The notes: a model not told the origin generated them from the letters alone. A DNA stretch of 64,000 nucleotides from Knoxdaviesia capensis (GCA_001510575.1 LNGK01000007.1:986151-1050150), one strand, 5' to 3'; numbered from the stretch's first letter, positions 43,168 through 55,785 are shown. Numbers and translations are program-made.

Positions 43168-43904
43168 ATGTCGACCGTTCCGTCGTGGGTCTCCGACCTC
43201 AAGGCGCCTCCGTCCGTTCGGAGTAAGGGTGTTGGATTTGCCGATCCGCCGGGATATCCCACGCAGGCAGTTTCGGGAAAGGTGAGGATCTCATGATGCC
43301 CCGCAGATGCTGTGTGCTTGGATAGCAACATAGGTGTTTGTTCGTCAGCTAACGCGTTCCTACACCAACGTTCCCCTCATCCAGAACCAGAAGAAGGACT
43401 CGAAAGACACCAAGGCCATCCAACGAGCACCGCCGACCCAGGAGGAGACCGACACACTGAAAGTCAAGAAGGCGTGGGAAGTGGCGCTGGCCCCCATCAA
43501 GGGCCTGCCGATGACTGCAATCATGATGTACATGTCGGGAAACAGCCTGCAGATCTTCAGCATCATGATGGTGTTCATGGCTTTCAAGAACCCCATCATG
43601 GGCCTGGCCTCTGTCAACCAGGCCTTTGCCCGCTTCGAGTCGGAACGGAACAAGGCCCAGATCCTCATGATCAAGCTGGCCTACATCGGATGCCAGCTGG
43701 TTGCCCTGGCGGTTGGTGTGTGGAAGATCAACGCGATGGGTCTATTACCGTACGTACATCCGTGCCCCGATGCATACCTTGATCATCCGTGGATATCCTA
43801 ACTAACTCTCTCGTCGTTTGCATTCTTACAGAACTACCCGATCCGACTGGCTGGCCTGGGAGGTCCCCAGATATTCCGCCGTGCAGGTGTCGGCTGCTTT
43901 ATAA
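43168..43904 (+). CDS. EMC4: ER membrane protein complex subunit 4
   Basis: Subunit of the EMC insertase, which inserts tail-anchored and multi-pass proteins into the ER membrane. Exons 43168-43281, 43385-43749 and 43832-43904 encode 183 residues. Intron 1 (103 bp) uses GTGAGG, branch AGCTAACG and acceptor ATCCAG; a shorter alternative acceptor at 43333 (ATAG) would add VFVRQLTRSYTNVPLIQ but lacks a good branch site. Intron 2 (82 bp): GTACGT, AACTAACT, TTACAG. Membrane segments: GLPMTAIMMYMSGNSLQIF running into SIMMVFMAF, and IKLAYIGCQLVALAVGVW. Conserved family landmarks are KKAWEVALAPIKGLPM, MYMSGNSLQIF, and the C-terminal MGLLPTTRSDWLAWE. Confidence 0.92.
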
Positions 43905-44211
43905 GCCAACCCCATGAACATATTTACCTTCTCAGTTATCCTATGAATACACAGCGTTTATGTTTTGGCTTTGATCTCGTATGACCCGGAACTCGTCCCT
44001 CCATCTCTGATCCTTTTCCAAAGCCAGCACTGCCAGCACTTGCCAAAATATTCGGTCACATAGCGCTAAGACAAACGCCGAGTCTCCTTGCAGTCCTCAG
44101 ACATTCGTGAAGTTTATGTGTTCCCAAGATGCAGTTTCTAACTCTCGGTCTAGCGTGTGGCACCTTCTATAGATCATAGTTTCCACAGTCTATTAAACAG
44201 CATTCCTTGTC
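43905..44211. other. Convergent spacer, EMC4 / MFS exporter
   Basis: 307 bp between two converging genes, AT-rich at the EMC4 end. Nothing further seen. Confidence 0.6.
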
Positions 44212-45858
44212 CTACTCCTGCTTTGCCGCCTTCTTCAGTCTCCAGACCGGCCCTTTCTTGAACAAAACCGGCAATACAACCACCATGAAGCCACACAATC
44301 CAGCATAAAATGTAAAAGTCCAGCCACGTCCCATCGACTTGAGCATTGCATCGACCACACCTGTGCCAACAGCTCCCAGGACGCAACGACCGAGGTTGTT
44401 TGCAGCCGAAGCAGTGGCGGGCGCATCGGGGTTCAGGTCCACAATGAGGGTGTTGAAGATCCCGAACGAGCTCGGCAAAGTCATGCCGATAATGAACAAC
44501 AGAACCAGCACCACAGCCAGATGCACCTCGTAGTGCAGAGTCCAGCCGTATGCAATCATAGCCACGATTCCGATCGAGAGCAACGGCCACACCGGCTGCA
44601 GGCGCGCCTTCTCGATGGGAAACTTGGAGATATCATCGCCACGCTTCCGGTCGATGGTGAAGCCGATATTTCTAGCTATCCGCCGATAATTCCAGTCTAG
44701 GACGTAGCCCTGCAGCACAGCAGCGCCACCCGAACCCACACCATACGACAGATAGCAAAGGCCAATCTGCAGCTCGCTAAGGCCATACACCTCCTTGAAC
44801 AGGGGCGGGAGGGTAGCTGCCACAACGACGAAGGCGACGAAGATGACGGCGTTGAAGATGAGAATGATGGCCATTTCCGGATCCAGAAACACGCGGAATG
44901 CGCGGAACGGGTTGGGGAAGCGGAACTTGCGCTTCGGGGTCTCGACCGCGGGCACTTCGGCTCCTCCGTTGGCCTTGCGCTGGCGGCGCAGTCGCAGGTA
45001 GTGGATGAACGGGTAGTTCCACGACTGCGGGGGGATGGAGCCGTTGCCGACGACCTTGCGGCAAGTCTCGGGGACGAAGAAGGCGAACGGGGTGAGCCAG
45101 AGCACGGCGTAGATGGAGAGGAACCAGAAGATGGAGCGCCAGCCGAAGTACTCGACGAGGATGCCGCCGAACACGGGGCCGATGGTGGGGCCGAGCGAGA
45201 TGCCGGCGCCGACGAAGCCGGTGTAGCGGCCGCGTTCGGCGGTGGAGGCGACGTCGGCGACGCAGCCGTAGCCGAGCGAGATGGTGCAGCTGATGCCGGC
45301 GCTCTGCACGCAGCGCAGGATGAGCAGGCCGACGTAGCTGCTCTGCAGGGCGAGGGCGGTGTTGGCGAGGATGAAGAGGGTGAAGCCGACGATAAAGGCG
45401 GGGCGGCGGCCGGCGACGTCGGCGAGGTCGCCCATGAGGGTGGGGCTGAGGCCCTGGAAGATCATGTACGAGGTGATGGTCAGGTTGACCATGGCGATCG
45501 ACACGCCCATGTCCTCGGCGAGGGCGTTGACGCCGGGGAAGTAGATGCTGGCCGACATGGGCGAGGCGAGGCTGCCGATGATCGACATGGTGGTGACGAG
45601 GAGCTTGGCGCGCTGGTCAAGCACGGTGTATGCGGGGCCGCTGACTACGCGGGCGAGGGACTCGTCGGCGGTGGGCGGGTTGTCATCCGGCGAGCTGGTT
45701 TCGGTGGTGTGGCTGACCACGCCGAGTTTCTTGTCGCCGATCCGGGAGTCTGGGTCGTCCTCGTCGGCCGGCTCGATGGGGCTGGGCCGGTCCGGCACCG
45801 GGAGACTGGTCTTTTCGGGATTGGATCCCTGGGACTCCGAGGTCTTTTCGCTGGCCAT
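44212..45858 (-). CDS. MFS drug:H+ antiporter of the DHA1 (Qdr-like) type
   Basis: An intronless 548-residue integral membrane exporter of the major facilitator superfamily. About 90 hydrophilic residues precede the first helix (LLVTTMSIIGSLASPMSASI). MFS motif A is seen as GDLADVAGRRPAF between helices 2 and 3. RCVQSAGISCTISLGYGCVA and GRYTGFVGAGISLGPTIGPV (antiporter motif C in helix 5) place it in the 12-helix DHA1 group. A long cytosolic loop (about 280-345) with basic stretches separates the two halves, and the C-terminus is LKKAAKQE. Qdr-type proteins export drugs, polyamines or amino acids; the substrate here is unknown. MASEKTSESQ is chosen as start; an upstream in-frame extension (to 46053) reads through leader-like sequence and is rejected. 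Confidence 0.92.
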   Translation of the reverse strand: MASEKTSESQGSNPEKTSLPVPDRPSPIEPADEDDPDSRIGDKKLGVVSHTTETSSPDDNPPTADESLARVVSGPAYTVLDQRAKLLVTTMSIIGSLASPMSASIYFPGVNALAEDMGVSIAMVNLTITSYMIFQGLSPTLMGDLADVAGRRPAFIVGFTLFILANTALALQSSYVGLLILRCVQSAGISCTISLGYGCVADVASTAERGRYTGFVGAGISLGPTIGPVFGGILVEYFGWRSIFWFLSIYAVLWLTPFAFFVPETCRKVVGNGSIPPQSWNYPFIHYLRLRRQRKANGGAEVPAVETPKRKFRFPNPFRAFRVFLDPEMAIILIFNAVIFVAFVVVAATLPPLFKEVYGLSELQIGLCYLSYGVGSGGAAVLQGYVLDWNYRRIARNIGFTIDRKRGDDISKFPIEKARLQPVWPLLSIGIVAMIAYGWTLHYEVHLAVVLVLLFIIGMTLPSSFGIFNTLIVDLNPDAPATASAANNLGRCVLGAVGTGVVDAMLKSMGRGWTFTFYAGLCGFMVVVLPVLFKKGPVWRLKKAAKQE

Positions 45859-47265
45859 TGTTGTATCTTCTAGGGTCTTGGTTTTCCTTTTTCTTCCTGG
45901 GATCTTTTTCTTTGGATTTTCAACGCCGGGATTCCGGTGAAGATATCGACACGCTACCACCGTGGGGTCCCACGTGAATATAGATAGAGTCTTGGTAAAA
46001 TGGTCATGAAGGAAGAAAAAATATTGAGTTGTTTCGAAGCTGTGATCATTCAAGGAAAAATAAGTCGGAAGCCTCTATGTCCTCTATGTGAACCCGGTTC
46101 GCTTACACCCAGTTCGCTCCAGATATCGAGAGGAGGACAGTACTATCACACCTGAACAGCACCGTAACCGGAGACAAACTGCAAATATCTCTAGACTAAC
46201 AGCGGTCGAGAATAAAAATCAACACAAAAAACAAAAAATAAAAATGAATAATAAAAAAAAAAGGCAGAAGAGAAGGAAAAGTTGCATCCAGCTCCCGCAG
46301 TTCGGATCTCGCGTGATCGGAAAAGCATATGGCAACTCCTCCGACGAACGCACAAAATCTCCTGCCTTTCCCATGCGGTCCAAGCCGGGACGATATCTAG
46401 TGTCCCCGATTTACAGTGCCCAGCAATCCCTATCTCGGCCACGAATGGGGGAACCTGCATCCAAGAGATTGGGCGGGCGGTTCCCCGGTCGGAAGCGTGG
46501 TGGTTGGTGTGGTGTGTTTCTTCCCTCCCACACCGATTTTCGAGGAATAGCTCGCGGGGGGCTCTTTGCCGACCGGTGCCGAAAGGGAAAAATCGCCATA
46601 GCTCGTCCCAAAAATGTCAAAAGGGCCTGGTCTCGATAACACACCCTGGAAAACACGGCACCCGATGCTCCCCACTTTGTATTATATGTGCATTGTGCGG
46701 TCTGTCTGTCAGCGTTGGTTGGCTGGGGAGATAAACTCCTTGGCTCTGATAACGAGGGTTGGAAAGCGAGGGCGCTGTTTCTCGCGAGGTTTGTATCTAT
46801 GCGAGTCGATGAGTCTGTTCAGTCTGAAGAAACAAAACAAAAACGGGATCATGAACACTTTATCTACTAAAGTGTCGTCTTCATAAGCTCTGCAACTTCA
46901 AATACGCACCGCTGAGCTCTTTAACCCCTAGCGTCGCATCTATCAACGATTTCCATCAATTTGCTCCAGGAAGATGTTTTCAAGAGCTTTCTTTCCTCCG
47001 AGATGCCCCGGAAACCGCCTTTTGGCGACTAACCCCAACCCTAAATAACCGATGACTCAGCACATGGTCTGTGCGTTTTGCCCTTGAGCGGAGCTTTGGG
47101 ACTTGCGAAAGGTGGCATTTGAAGCTTTGGTGGCACAACCTCAATCTGTAAAATCGTGGTGTTTGTTGGCTCATGGTGCAAGCTCAGAAAACATTGCGCA
47201 TATATTTTGACGCCTACAGCTACGCTTATCATATTTGGATTTTATATTAGCCTTCCATCTCAACC
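45859..47265. other. Divergent intergenic region, MFS exporter / UFE1
   Basis: 1.4 kb between two divergent genes. A-rich at 46200-46265 with repeated AAAAACAAAAAATAAAA. No supported gene; open frames here look random. Confidence 0.55.
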
Positions 47266-48653
47266 ATGGCTAATATAACAGTGTCCTTTAACGAGCTGCT
47301 GAAACAGCACGAGAGTGCTCCAGTCAAGCGGGCGGTTCACAGCGTGGACCAGCTGGAAGGATTCTTGAAAGAGGCATACAGGATAGTGAGTACATGTCTT
47401 TTTCTTCTTCTTTTTTTTCTCTTGAGGGGTTTGGGATATCAGCCAGGAGATTGCCACTGCATGCAGCGAGACCATGCCCCCGCCACGTCCAGGCCATACT
47501 GACGCACCGTTTCTTGCAGAACAACCACATTGCCAGCCTGCACAAAGAACTCGACAATGTCCGCCAAGCCTACCTCTCCACCGCGCAGCCGCGCAAGACA
47601 ACGATCCGGCGGACGGACAGCACGGGCGGCAACGGCACGGGCGGGGCAGCAGGGCCGCGGATCCTGAGCGACCGGGAGCGCGAGGAGGTCGACGCGAACG
47701 CCAAGCAGATGATCCGCGAGCTGAACGCCAGCATCCGGGCGCTGGCGGATGCCGAGCAGCTGCGGCGCGAGACCGAGGCGGCGACGATCCGCAAGAAGTT
47801 CGGCACGGGCACGGGGCTGGCCGCGCTGGTGGGGGCGTGGGCGGCGGCGGGGAGCGGCGGCGGCTCGGCGGGCATGAGCGCGGAGCACGCGGCGGCGGAC
47901 GGGCGGGCGCGCGAGGTCGGCATGCACCGCGACGGCGTGCTGTGGATGCTCCGCCGGCGGCTGGAGCTGGCGGGTGCGGCGCAGCAGAGCATGATGGAGA
48001 CGCGGCTGACGCGCGAGATGGAGAAGAATAAGAGTGTGTTGGCGCGGGCGGGCGCGACGGCGGGGATCTCGGTGGTGCCCCCCGCTGGCGCTGGCAGTGG
48101 TGTGGGTGCGGGCGCGGGCGCGGGCGCGGGCGCGGCGAAGATATCGGCGGCGGCAGCGGGTGGAAGAGCGGTCCCGGTGGATGAGAGTTCCGGCGGGGCG
48201 AGTGGAGATGACCACGGGCTTACGGCGGAGCAGCTCCAGATGTTTGAGCGGGATAACCAGGATATGATGGCACACTACGAGAGCACTCTCGACAAAGTCC
48301 GGTGAGTTTCTACGGTTCCCTATTGACATGCACGCTCCATGTCACCACCCCCGTTGACTTCTCGCTGAAAGGCTCCTGGAACTAACCAACCCCCCGTTTT
48401 ACAATGATACAGCGTGGCCGAGAAATCTCTCGTGGAGATCGCCGAGCTGCAGTCGCTGCTGGTGTCCAACCTGGCGCAGCAGTCGGCGCATATCGAGCAG
48501 CTGGTGGCCGACTCGACGAACACGGCGGACAATGTCGGCGGGGGCAACAAGGAGCTGAAGAAGGCGACGCAGCGGCCGAGCACGGCGCGCTACACGTTCT
48601 TTGCGGCGAGTGGGCTGTGTGCGTTCCTGATTGTGTGGGATTTGTTGATATAG
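47266..48653 (+). CDS. UFE1: ER t-SNARE Ufe1 / syntaxin-18
   Basis: Qa-SNARE for Golgi-to-ER retrograde fusion. Exons 47266-47385, 47520-48301 and 48413-48653 encode 380 residues. Introns: 134 bp (GTGAGT; TACTGACG; TTGCAG) and 111 bp (GTGAGT; AACTAACC; ATACAG). The N-terminus MANITVSFNELLKQHESAP is the syntaxin-18 N-peptide type. Residues 41-240 form helical segments (ASLHKELDNVRQAYLS; ANAKQMIRELNASIRALADA). A Gly/Ala-rich linker (GSGVGAGAGAGAGAAK) precedes the SNARE motif, which runs across the last intron (LTAEQLQMFERDNQDMM; VAEKSLVEIAELQSLLVSNL; AQQSAHIEQLVADS). A C-terminal tail anchor (YTFFAASGLCAFLIVWDLLI) ends the protein, without lumenal residues, as expected for a tail-anchored SNARE. 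Confidence 0.92.
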
Positions 48654-50708
48654 TGGGCGAGTAGGGGTGAAATAGAGGTTGTGTGTCTCTGTTATGTTCT
48701 GCTTGACTGGATGTGTGTGTGTGCCTGGTATGTGCCTGGGTGCTTGTCTGGGTGAGCATGTGAGCGAGTGTCGATGATCTTATCGATGTCCATGTGCTAC
48801 GCAGCACGGTCTTCAGGGCCATCTTCCCTGTGCCCCTTGTATGTACAGTAGGAATGCGTGTGCCCAGCTGACGACGGGGTCCGATGCTTCCATGGACAGA
48901 CGGACGTGTTCTGAGGGCCCAGACCCGGGCCGTGATAAGGGTTAGCAGGGTTACCGCGGCTAAGTTGCAGGCTTGTGACTACTGGCGTGGGGTCGGGAAC
49001 GGTTTTGCATGTGGCAAAAGACGGCACGCTATGAAGACCAGAGAAATAGCCCCAAAAGTGCATGTGCTCCATCCAAAAGCTCCGCGAAAGTCTGGGGAAG
49101 TAATGTTAACCTGGAGAGGAACAAGAGATCGAGGCAACGCAAATGAACAAGGCAAGAGACTTGACGAGGGCTCAAGGTATCAGTACTTTCACAAGCCAAG
49201 CTGTGACTCTCATGAAGACTGCAGAGTACTCCTGCACACTCTGCTCTCGAGCCCGCGTTGTTCCGGTCTGCAATGGTCTGTCCCTGTACTTCCCGGGCCG
49301 CATAGAAGGTCTAAATCTACCGCCTAGCCCTCGGTTGTCCCAAGCACGAGAATGTCCTATGATCCTCGGCGTTTTTTTCTGGGGGAGGGAAACAGCCTAT
49401 GGGGAACTTTACCAGAGACAAGGGCCTTATATAAAAGGCCATGGCTTCCACTTTTTGTCTTTCCCAGCTCCGTCCCGATCTTGGAGATGTCCTCGTCCTT
49501 TTTCTTTCCTTCTTTTATTTTATTTACGATTGTGCCACATATGTCATAAACTATCCGTTGCACGCCCCCGAACATACCGTTTTTGACAGATATTAGCCAC
49601 GATTAGTGAGCCCATTTTGTCCAAAGTTCCCGTTTCCGCCCTGCTTGTGACAGAACAAGAACACGACGCAGCAATTCGCAAAAAAAAAAAAAAAAAAACG
49701 CCGCCATCTGATTTGCTCGCATACATCCCAAGTTGCCCGTGATCCTACAACGGCTAAGTTCGAAATAAAACCGGGGAAAAAAACAGCCACAGTTACCCGA
49801 CAACACTCCAAATTCCGCTCCAGGTACGTAATACACACAAAAAGTCAGATCTCTTGGCCTGGGCTTCCTCTCCGTATTGCTTTATCGTGTGTGGCTGCCT
49901 CGCAACATTGCATTACACGGCATTTGCATGTATCGGGGCGGCGGTAGTGGGCTTGGTGTGTTCTGGGAAGGAAGGCGTATTTGGGAAGGAAGGTCCAACT
50001 AACGCCATTGTGTGGCATCGATTGCGAGCAACAGACGACCAACGTGCCGAGAAGAGCTGGAAATCGACCTATTACAGGCTGTTTGAATGCAATTACCCTG
50101 TGGCCACAGCACCTCGATCGATCCACTCTAAGCGACCAAACACGAGTGAGAACCCCAGGTCCCCTGCAGTAGGGCACTTTTTGCCAGAGCTCTCACTCCT
50201 ATCTCGCTTCACCTTCTCTTTTGCTGCCTTTTTCAGCACCTGCACTGTAACCACGGCTCAACGATCCCGCTCTTTCCTGGTACCACTGTCGTTCCTTCCT
50301 TGCTCTGGAAACACACGCTTCTTCAGTGCCAAAAGAGGGGCAGGTGCGTCTCTCTCGCATATCCAAACGAGCGCCGTGATCGCTTTGCTGCATATTCCAG
50401 CCACACCTTCGGTGCATACCCCGCCACAGCTGTCCTCAGTGCTGTGGACGATTTGCACTTAAGCAGTATTGGCGTGGTGTCAGCCATCGTCGCGCCTTTA
50501 AGCAGAATTATCCCGCCCCGGATCTTGTTTCCATCCTCCTTCTCTTCTCTTCTCCTTTTCCTTTTCTCTTTTCTTCTTCTTTTTTTCCGATATGTCTCCT
50601 CACTTCACTTCCTCCTCTTCCTCTCCATCTCCCCCCTCTTTGTCTTTATCTCCTCCTTCCTCTTCTTCCCACACTCCGTTGGCTCGACTTCAGAGCATCT
50701 CAAACCAC
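48654..50708. other. Gene-free region, 2.1 kb
   Basis: 3' flank of UFE1 (GT-rich at 48690-48740) and the long upstream region of the aminotransferase. It includes an A18 run at 49681-49698 and a CT-rich plus-strand leader at 50530-50700. No gene recognised. Confidence 0.55.
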
Positions 50709-52415
50709 ATGGCGTCGACTTCGTCACTATCGGCCACGGCCTTCCCCGCCACCGTTGTGCCCCAGGCTCCGGAAGATGCTCTTTTTGGCCTGATGCGGGC
50801 TTACCGCGCCGACGAGAGCAAGGACAAAGTCGATCTTGTAAGGAAATGCAAAACACAAAAAATCATCTTCTCGGGTGGGGGAAGAGGAAGCAGAAGGCCC
50901 GAAAGCGTTTGTTTGGGGCTTCGATCCTTCTCTTCTCCCACCGTGACTCATAGCAAACAAATATTTGCCCGTCAGCCAACTAACGCCGGTGACTATTTCT
51001 CTCATTATCCAGGGTATCGGCGCTTATCGTGATGATAATGCGAAGCCTTGGGTGCTTCCTGTGGTCAAGACGGTACGTTGATAGTGGGCAGTGAAGCTGC
51101 AACAAAAAGAAGAAAAATTGGCCTGGCCTCCTAAATCCGGACCTCCCCCACCCCCCACCTTGAATTTATCCTGCCCTCCCCCGCCCCCTGATTCCGCACC
51201 CTGGAGCTTCCAGCTTTGGCTGCTTTTTTTTTTTGGCCGGCTTCTTATTGGCCTCAGGGCCATCTTGTGTTCCACGGCGCGTTTGGCGTGCTTCATGCAA
51301 TTTTCGGGTGGTACTAACCTCATGACTTGGCCTGTCGCCCTCTGTTCCAGGCTGATGAAATCCTCCGTGCCGACCCCGAGCTAAATCACGAGTACGCTCC
51401 GATTTCCGGTGTCCCCCACTTCACCTCCAAGGCCGCCGAACTGATCCTCGGCGTCGATTCGCCCGCCCTCGCCCAGAAGCGGTCGTCCTCGATCCAGACC
51501 ATCTCCGGTACCGGCGCTGTGCATCTGGGTGCGCTTTTCCTCGCCAAGTTCTTCCGCGGCAACCGCACCGTGTATGTGTCGAATCCTACCTGGGCAAACC
51601 ACCACCAGATCTTCTCCAATGTCGGCCTTGGCGTCGCTGAATACCCGTACTTCGACAAGGCCACCAAGGGCCTCGACTTTGATGGCCTGAAGGCTTCGCT
51701 TCTTGCTGCCCCCGACAACTCGATCATCCTCCTCCATGCCTGCGCCCATAACCCCACCGGTGTTGACCCGACCAAGGACCAGTGGAAGGAGATTGCCAGC
51801 CTGATGGCCGCCAAGAAGCACTTCCCGTTCTTCGACTGTGCCTACCAGGGCTTTGCCTCTGGCGACCTCAACGCCGATGCCTGGGCGCTGCGCTACTTCA
51901 TCGACCTGGGCTTCGAGCTGCTGGTGGCCCAGAGCTTCGCCAAGAACTTCGGCCTCTACGGCGAGCGTGCCGGCTGCTTCCACGCCGTGGCCGCCCCAGC
52001 CCCCGATGCCACCCAGACCATTGCGCGGATTGCGTCGCAGCTCGCGATTCTGCAGCGGTCGGAGATCTCGAACCCCCCGCTGTACGGAGCTCGCATCGCT
52101 GCGATTGTGATGAATGACCCCAAGCTGTTCGCCGAGTGGGAGGGCAACCTGCGCACCATGGCCGGCCGCATCATCGAGATGCGCAAGGTGCTGCGGGCGA
52201 AGCTGGAGGAGCTGGGCACGCCCGGCACGTGGAACCACATCACCGACCAGATCGGCATGTTCAGCTTTACCGGGCTCTCGGTGGCCCAGGTCGATAAGCT
52301 GCGCGAGGAGTTCCACATCTACATGACTAAGAACGGCCGTATCAGCATGGCTGGTCTGAACACGCGGAACGTTGACTATGTTGCCCGCGCCATTGACACT
52401 GTTGTTAGAGAGTGA
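50709..52415 (+). CDS. AAT: Aspartate aminotransferase (probably cytosolic)
   Basis: PLP enzyme interconverting aspartate/2-oxoglutarate and oxaloacetate/glutamate. Exons 50709-50837, 51013-51072 (20 codons) and 51351-52415 encode 417 residues. Introns: 175 bp (GTAAGG; ACTAACG; ATCCAG) and 278 bp (GTACGT; TACTAACC; TTCCAG). Landmarks: PEDALFGLMRAYRAD, VDLGIGAYRDDN, SGTGAVHLGALFL (PLP phosphate region), HACAHNPTGVDPT, and the PLP lysine K261 in SFAKNFGLYGERAG; TKNGRISMAGLN near the end is typical. An in-frame ATG at 50592 would add 39 Ser/Pro-rich residues with almost no Arg, in CT-rich leader sequence, so I start at 50709; a weak alternative targeting form cannot be excluded. No peroxisomal signal: it ends VVRE. 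Confidence 0.94.
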
Positions 52416-53140
52416 GGTTGTGGTCTGACGTGTCCAGGGCGCAGGGACGATGAAACCATTTAGAAGTCATGAATTGTTTGTCCTTTTTTTTCTTCTTTTT
52501 TCCTCGCTTCGACATTTGCGTTTCATCTGGAGTTTTTAGAGGAATTTCCTTTTTTTTGTGTGTCATTTCTTCTCTTGTGACTCTCCCCTCCGTTCTTTTT
52601 CTTCTGCTTCAAGTGACTGTCTCCTCTATCCATTGTCTTCTTCTTTTTCTGATCCTTGGGGGTTTGAGAGAGAGAGAGAGAGAGAAGAGACGAGTCCGTC
52701 AACCTACCCAAGGCGAGACTCGGCAACGGGTGGACATGATCGGAAGACAACCTGAAGAGTTCAGCACTCTCCACTCAATGAATCTAGAGAACCGTTACTG
52801 TTGCTTTTTGCTTGCTATAAACCAAATCTTTAGACGGAGGAATGGGGTAGGGGACACGCACTTGCAGACCGTTGCAGGCAGTCCAGTGACCTCAGCTAGG
52901 AAGTCAGGTAAACTATCATGCTTTGTCTTTTTTGTTTTTATTCTCTTGGTTTAGAGATGGATACGGTCGAATCAATAGATATTCTTAGGTAAAGAGAGGA
53001 ATCTGGGGACGTGAAGGATGTGTGGTATGGTGAAACTTAGGGGAAGAGGGAAGTGAAGAGTTGCTTGTTTGGACATGGCAGAGTTTGACCAGAGGAGACG
53101 GATGGGTGGTCAGGAGGGGACACACCGGTGTCCCTCTTTT

Positions 53141-53264
53141 TTTTCTTTTCCTTCTCCGTCCTTTGCCCTAGGTTCAAGAGTCAAACCATGAGGCTTTTCT
53201 TTTTTTCTTTTCCTTCTCCGTCCTTTGCCCGAGGTTCAAGAGTCAAACCATGAGGCTTTTCTTT
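53141..53264. repeat. 62-bp tandem duplication
   Basis: Two adjacent copies (53141-53202 and 53203-53264), each a T-rich stretch followed by CTTCTCCGTCCTTTGCCC and GTTCAAGAGTCAAACC. They differ only at 53169 (T) versus 53231 (G) over the clearly alignable part. A recent local duplication. Confidence 0.9.
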
Positions 53265-54445
53265 TCGTTTGTTCGTCGATTACAATGGACTCCTGGGATC
53301 CTCGCTACGGGAGAGAAAGCGGGGAGAGTGTACTAGCAGTTGCGGCGCGTCAAGCGGCTTACAGTGCAGAGCGGAGCAGCAGCTGTGTGTGCCTGCGCCC
53401 CGTCTCAGGGGGTTGACGAGAAGCGTTGGCGTAGAGTGGGCGCTTACTGGGAGGAAACCCATAGATGGTGGAGCAAGCGAGACAAACTCGGAGAGCGAGA
53501 GATGGCAAGAGTGGGAGCTTGGGGGGCATGGAGAGGGCACAGCTTAGGGCTGGGGAGGTGCTGCGGGCTCATCAAACGTGGTTGTTGTGCACAGAGAGGG
53601 GCAAGAGGACCGGTTGGTTGCGGTTCGGTGGAGATGGGGAAAAGTGAGGCTCTAACGGGCGAGGGCGAGAGTCCGCGATGCTGCCGTGTGATTCTGTGGC
53701 CTCTTGAGACGGCGGAGCCAGGACAGATGAAGTCACGTTCGCACGAGCAGCCGGAACAGTGTCCAGCGGTGCAGAACGAAGCCTCCTCCGCCCCCGCCCG
53801 AGAATCAGGCCGGCGGCTGAAGAGTGATGCGGCCGGCTAAGCGGGTTGTTATCTTTTTTCTGTCCCTCTGGTTCTTGCGTCTGTCTGCAGTGTGGACTTG
53901 GTCTCCAAGGGGGGCTAAGAGCGAGTCTTGGTGCTGGACGTGTTGTCACACCCGCTCCCTCTCTCCAGCGCTAGTCTGTGCTGGTGGGTGGGAGCCCATT
54001 CACGGGAGAGTTGGTTCCGGCGCGGGGGGACTTACCCTTTTCTTTCCCCTTCATTCTCGCTTGTCTATAAGTAAAGTGTGTGTTGTTGGTCATGGAGTTG
54101 CTCGTCGTAAGCTCCACCGTGGACAGACGGAAAGGCGAATGGCTGGGGATTTTCCGGATAAAGCAGACGGCGTCGGACTCCAAGATTAGGTTAAATGTGA
54201 GGTTGGGTTGCGTTCTGTTCGTCTTCGTGCTCTTCTTACATATGTGCGTGGTGGTTTGCTACCGGGGGGTGGAGGTGGGTGTGATGAACGAACCAAGAAA
54301 CGAAAAGTCTGGGGAAAAGACGACCGCCCGAAATGGGGAAATATCAACTGCGAATTTAGTTTCTATTTTGGCCATGGATGCGAGCAGAGTTGACTGGCAT
54401 GCAGTATCCAGGAAGGATCTTGCGGGGAACCGCGCATCGTTTGTC

Positions 54446-54509
54446 GTTTCTTTCTTTTCTTTCTTTTCTTTCTTTTCTTTCTTTTCTTTCTTTCTTTCTT
54501 TCTTTCTAT
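54446..54509. repeat. TTTC / TTTTC microsatellite
   Basis: About 64 bp made of TTTCTTTC and TTTTC units only. Confidence 0.9.
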
Positions 54510-55785
54510 TTTTTTCTAAATTTGAATATATATTCATTTTACGGCGGTTCCTTGTGTGACAGGAAAATGCCGGCCAGCGCGCTGCTAGGACGTGCAAAAG
54601 CAAGGGAATCCTTCCAACGAAGCGAGACAGACTAAAAAGAAATGGGCCGACTCCTTTCTCTGTGTGGGGGTGGAGATGCTGGGCGAGCACGGCGGTTACT
54701 TCTCCCATGAGCGCGTGCTTTGTGCTGGAATAGAGAGGCGGAGATGGGAGGCAGAAGAAAGAGAGAAGGTTGAAGAATGAGACAGGATCTGAGGGGGAGG
54801 GTTGGTTGCTCTCCTTTCGGCCTGAGATGTTCTTCCATCCCGAGCACGAAAGCAGGTGGGTTATTTTATTTCTCCCCCCCAGTCTGTGATCGATCGACCC
54901 CGGATCATCTCGGCCATCTTATTTCTTTCTTTTGCTTTTTGGCCGGCCAATAGGGAAAATTGTCTTCACGGCACAGTGACGAGCGTCTGACGACCTCACG
55001 CACGAACACAGAACCGTGGACCGCCTTGTCGGCCATGCAGTGAGCTGGCACGGAGCCCTAGGGGGGGATTCGCCACTCCCCCGGCCCAGAAAGGGCATTG
55101 TCTGCCTGTTGTGTCTCTCTGGTGGGTTCTCTCATATTGCTGCTTCGAGAGGAGCTCCGGACACAAGGACGTCGGTTCGGAGACTCTCAGTCATCGGTGT
55201 GTGTGGGTGGGGATCTGGGGGGATGTTCTCTTTCATAATGGCGCGGATTAGTCGCCCAGTGTGATTTCCAATGGAAGACCATTGCACATGCCACGGTTGT
55301 TGAGAGATCCGAGAGCGATCGTCCAGCGCTCTATCCGGATCTGCAGTTTGAGAGCCACGTGTGGTCTTGTGATCGGCTTTCCGTGTGTGTCTTCGGACTC
55401 TGTTTTCCAAACACTGTCAAGCTTGTTCTGTTGGTTTTGTTTCTCCTTTCTCTCTCTCTGTGTCTTCCTGCGCATACTTTTATAATGTCCTGGTGATCAC
55501 GATCAGCTGTAACAGGACCTTTGGGTTCATTTTGTTTCCCCTCGTCCCGTTCTGTCAAAACGTGGTTCGCGGCCTGTGGTTAGGCTAGCCGGGGTTGTAG
55601 TGCGCGGTTCCGATGAAACAGAAGAGTCCTGCCGGGTGTGTGACATTGAAGCGATGAACTACATGGACTTATTTCCTTTCCATGATTACATCCGCGTGAA
55701 GGGAATTTGTTGGGGTCGGGTGAGGAGAAACGCTGCAGGATTTGTGTAAGTGATGAAATGCCCGCGTATCCTTCTCAGTCTTCAG

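Noticed and set aside
43334..43384. Alternative EMC4 exon start after ATAG at 43333
   Set aside because: It would need a 52-bp intron without a clear branch site. The acceptor at 43384 has AGCTAACG in front and keeps the frame.
45859..46053. Extended N-terminus for the MFS exporter
   Set aside because: The extra 65 codons read through AT-rich leader sequence; the protein-like start MASEKTSESQ at 45858 fits DHA1 proteins.
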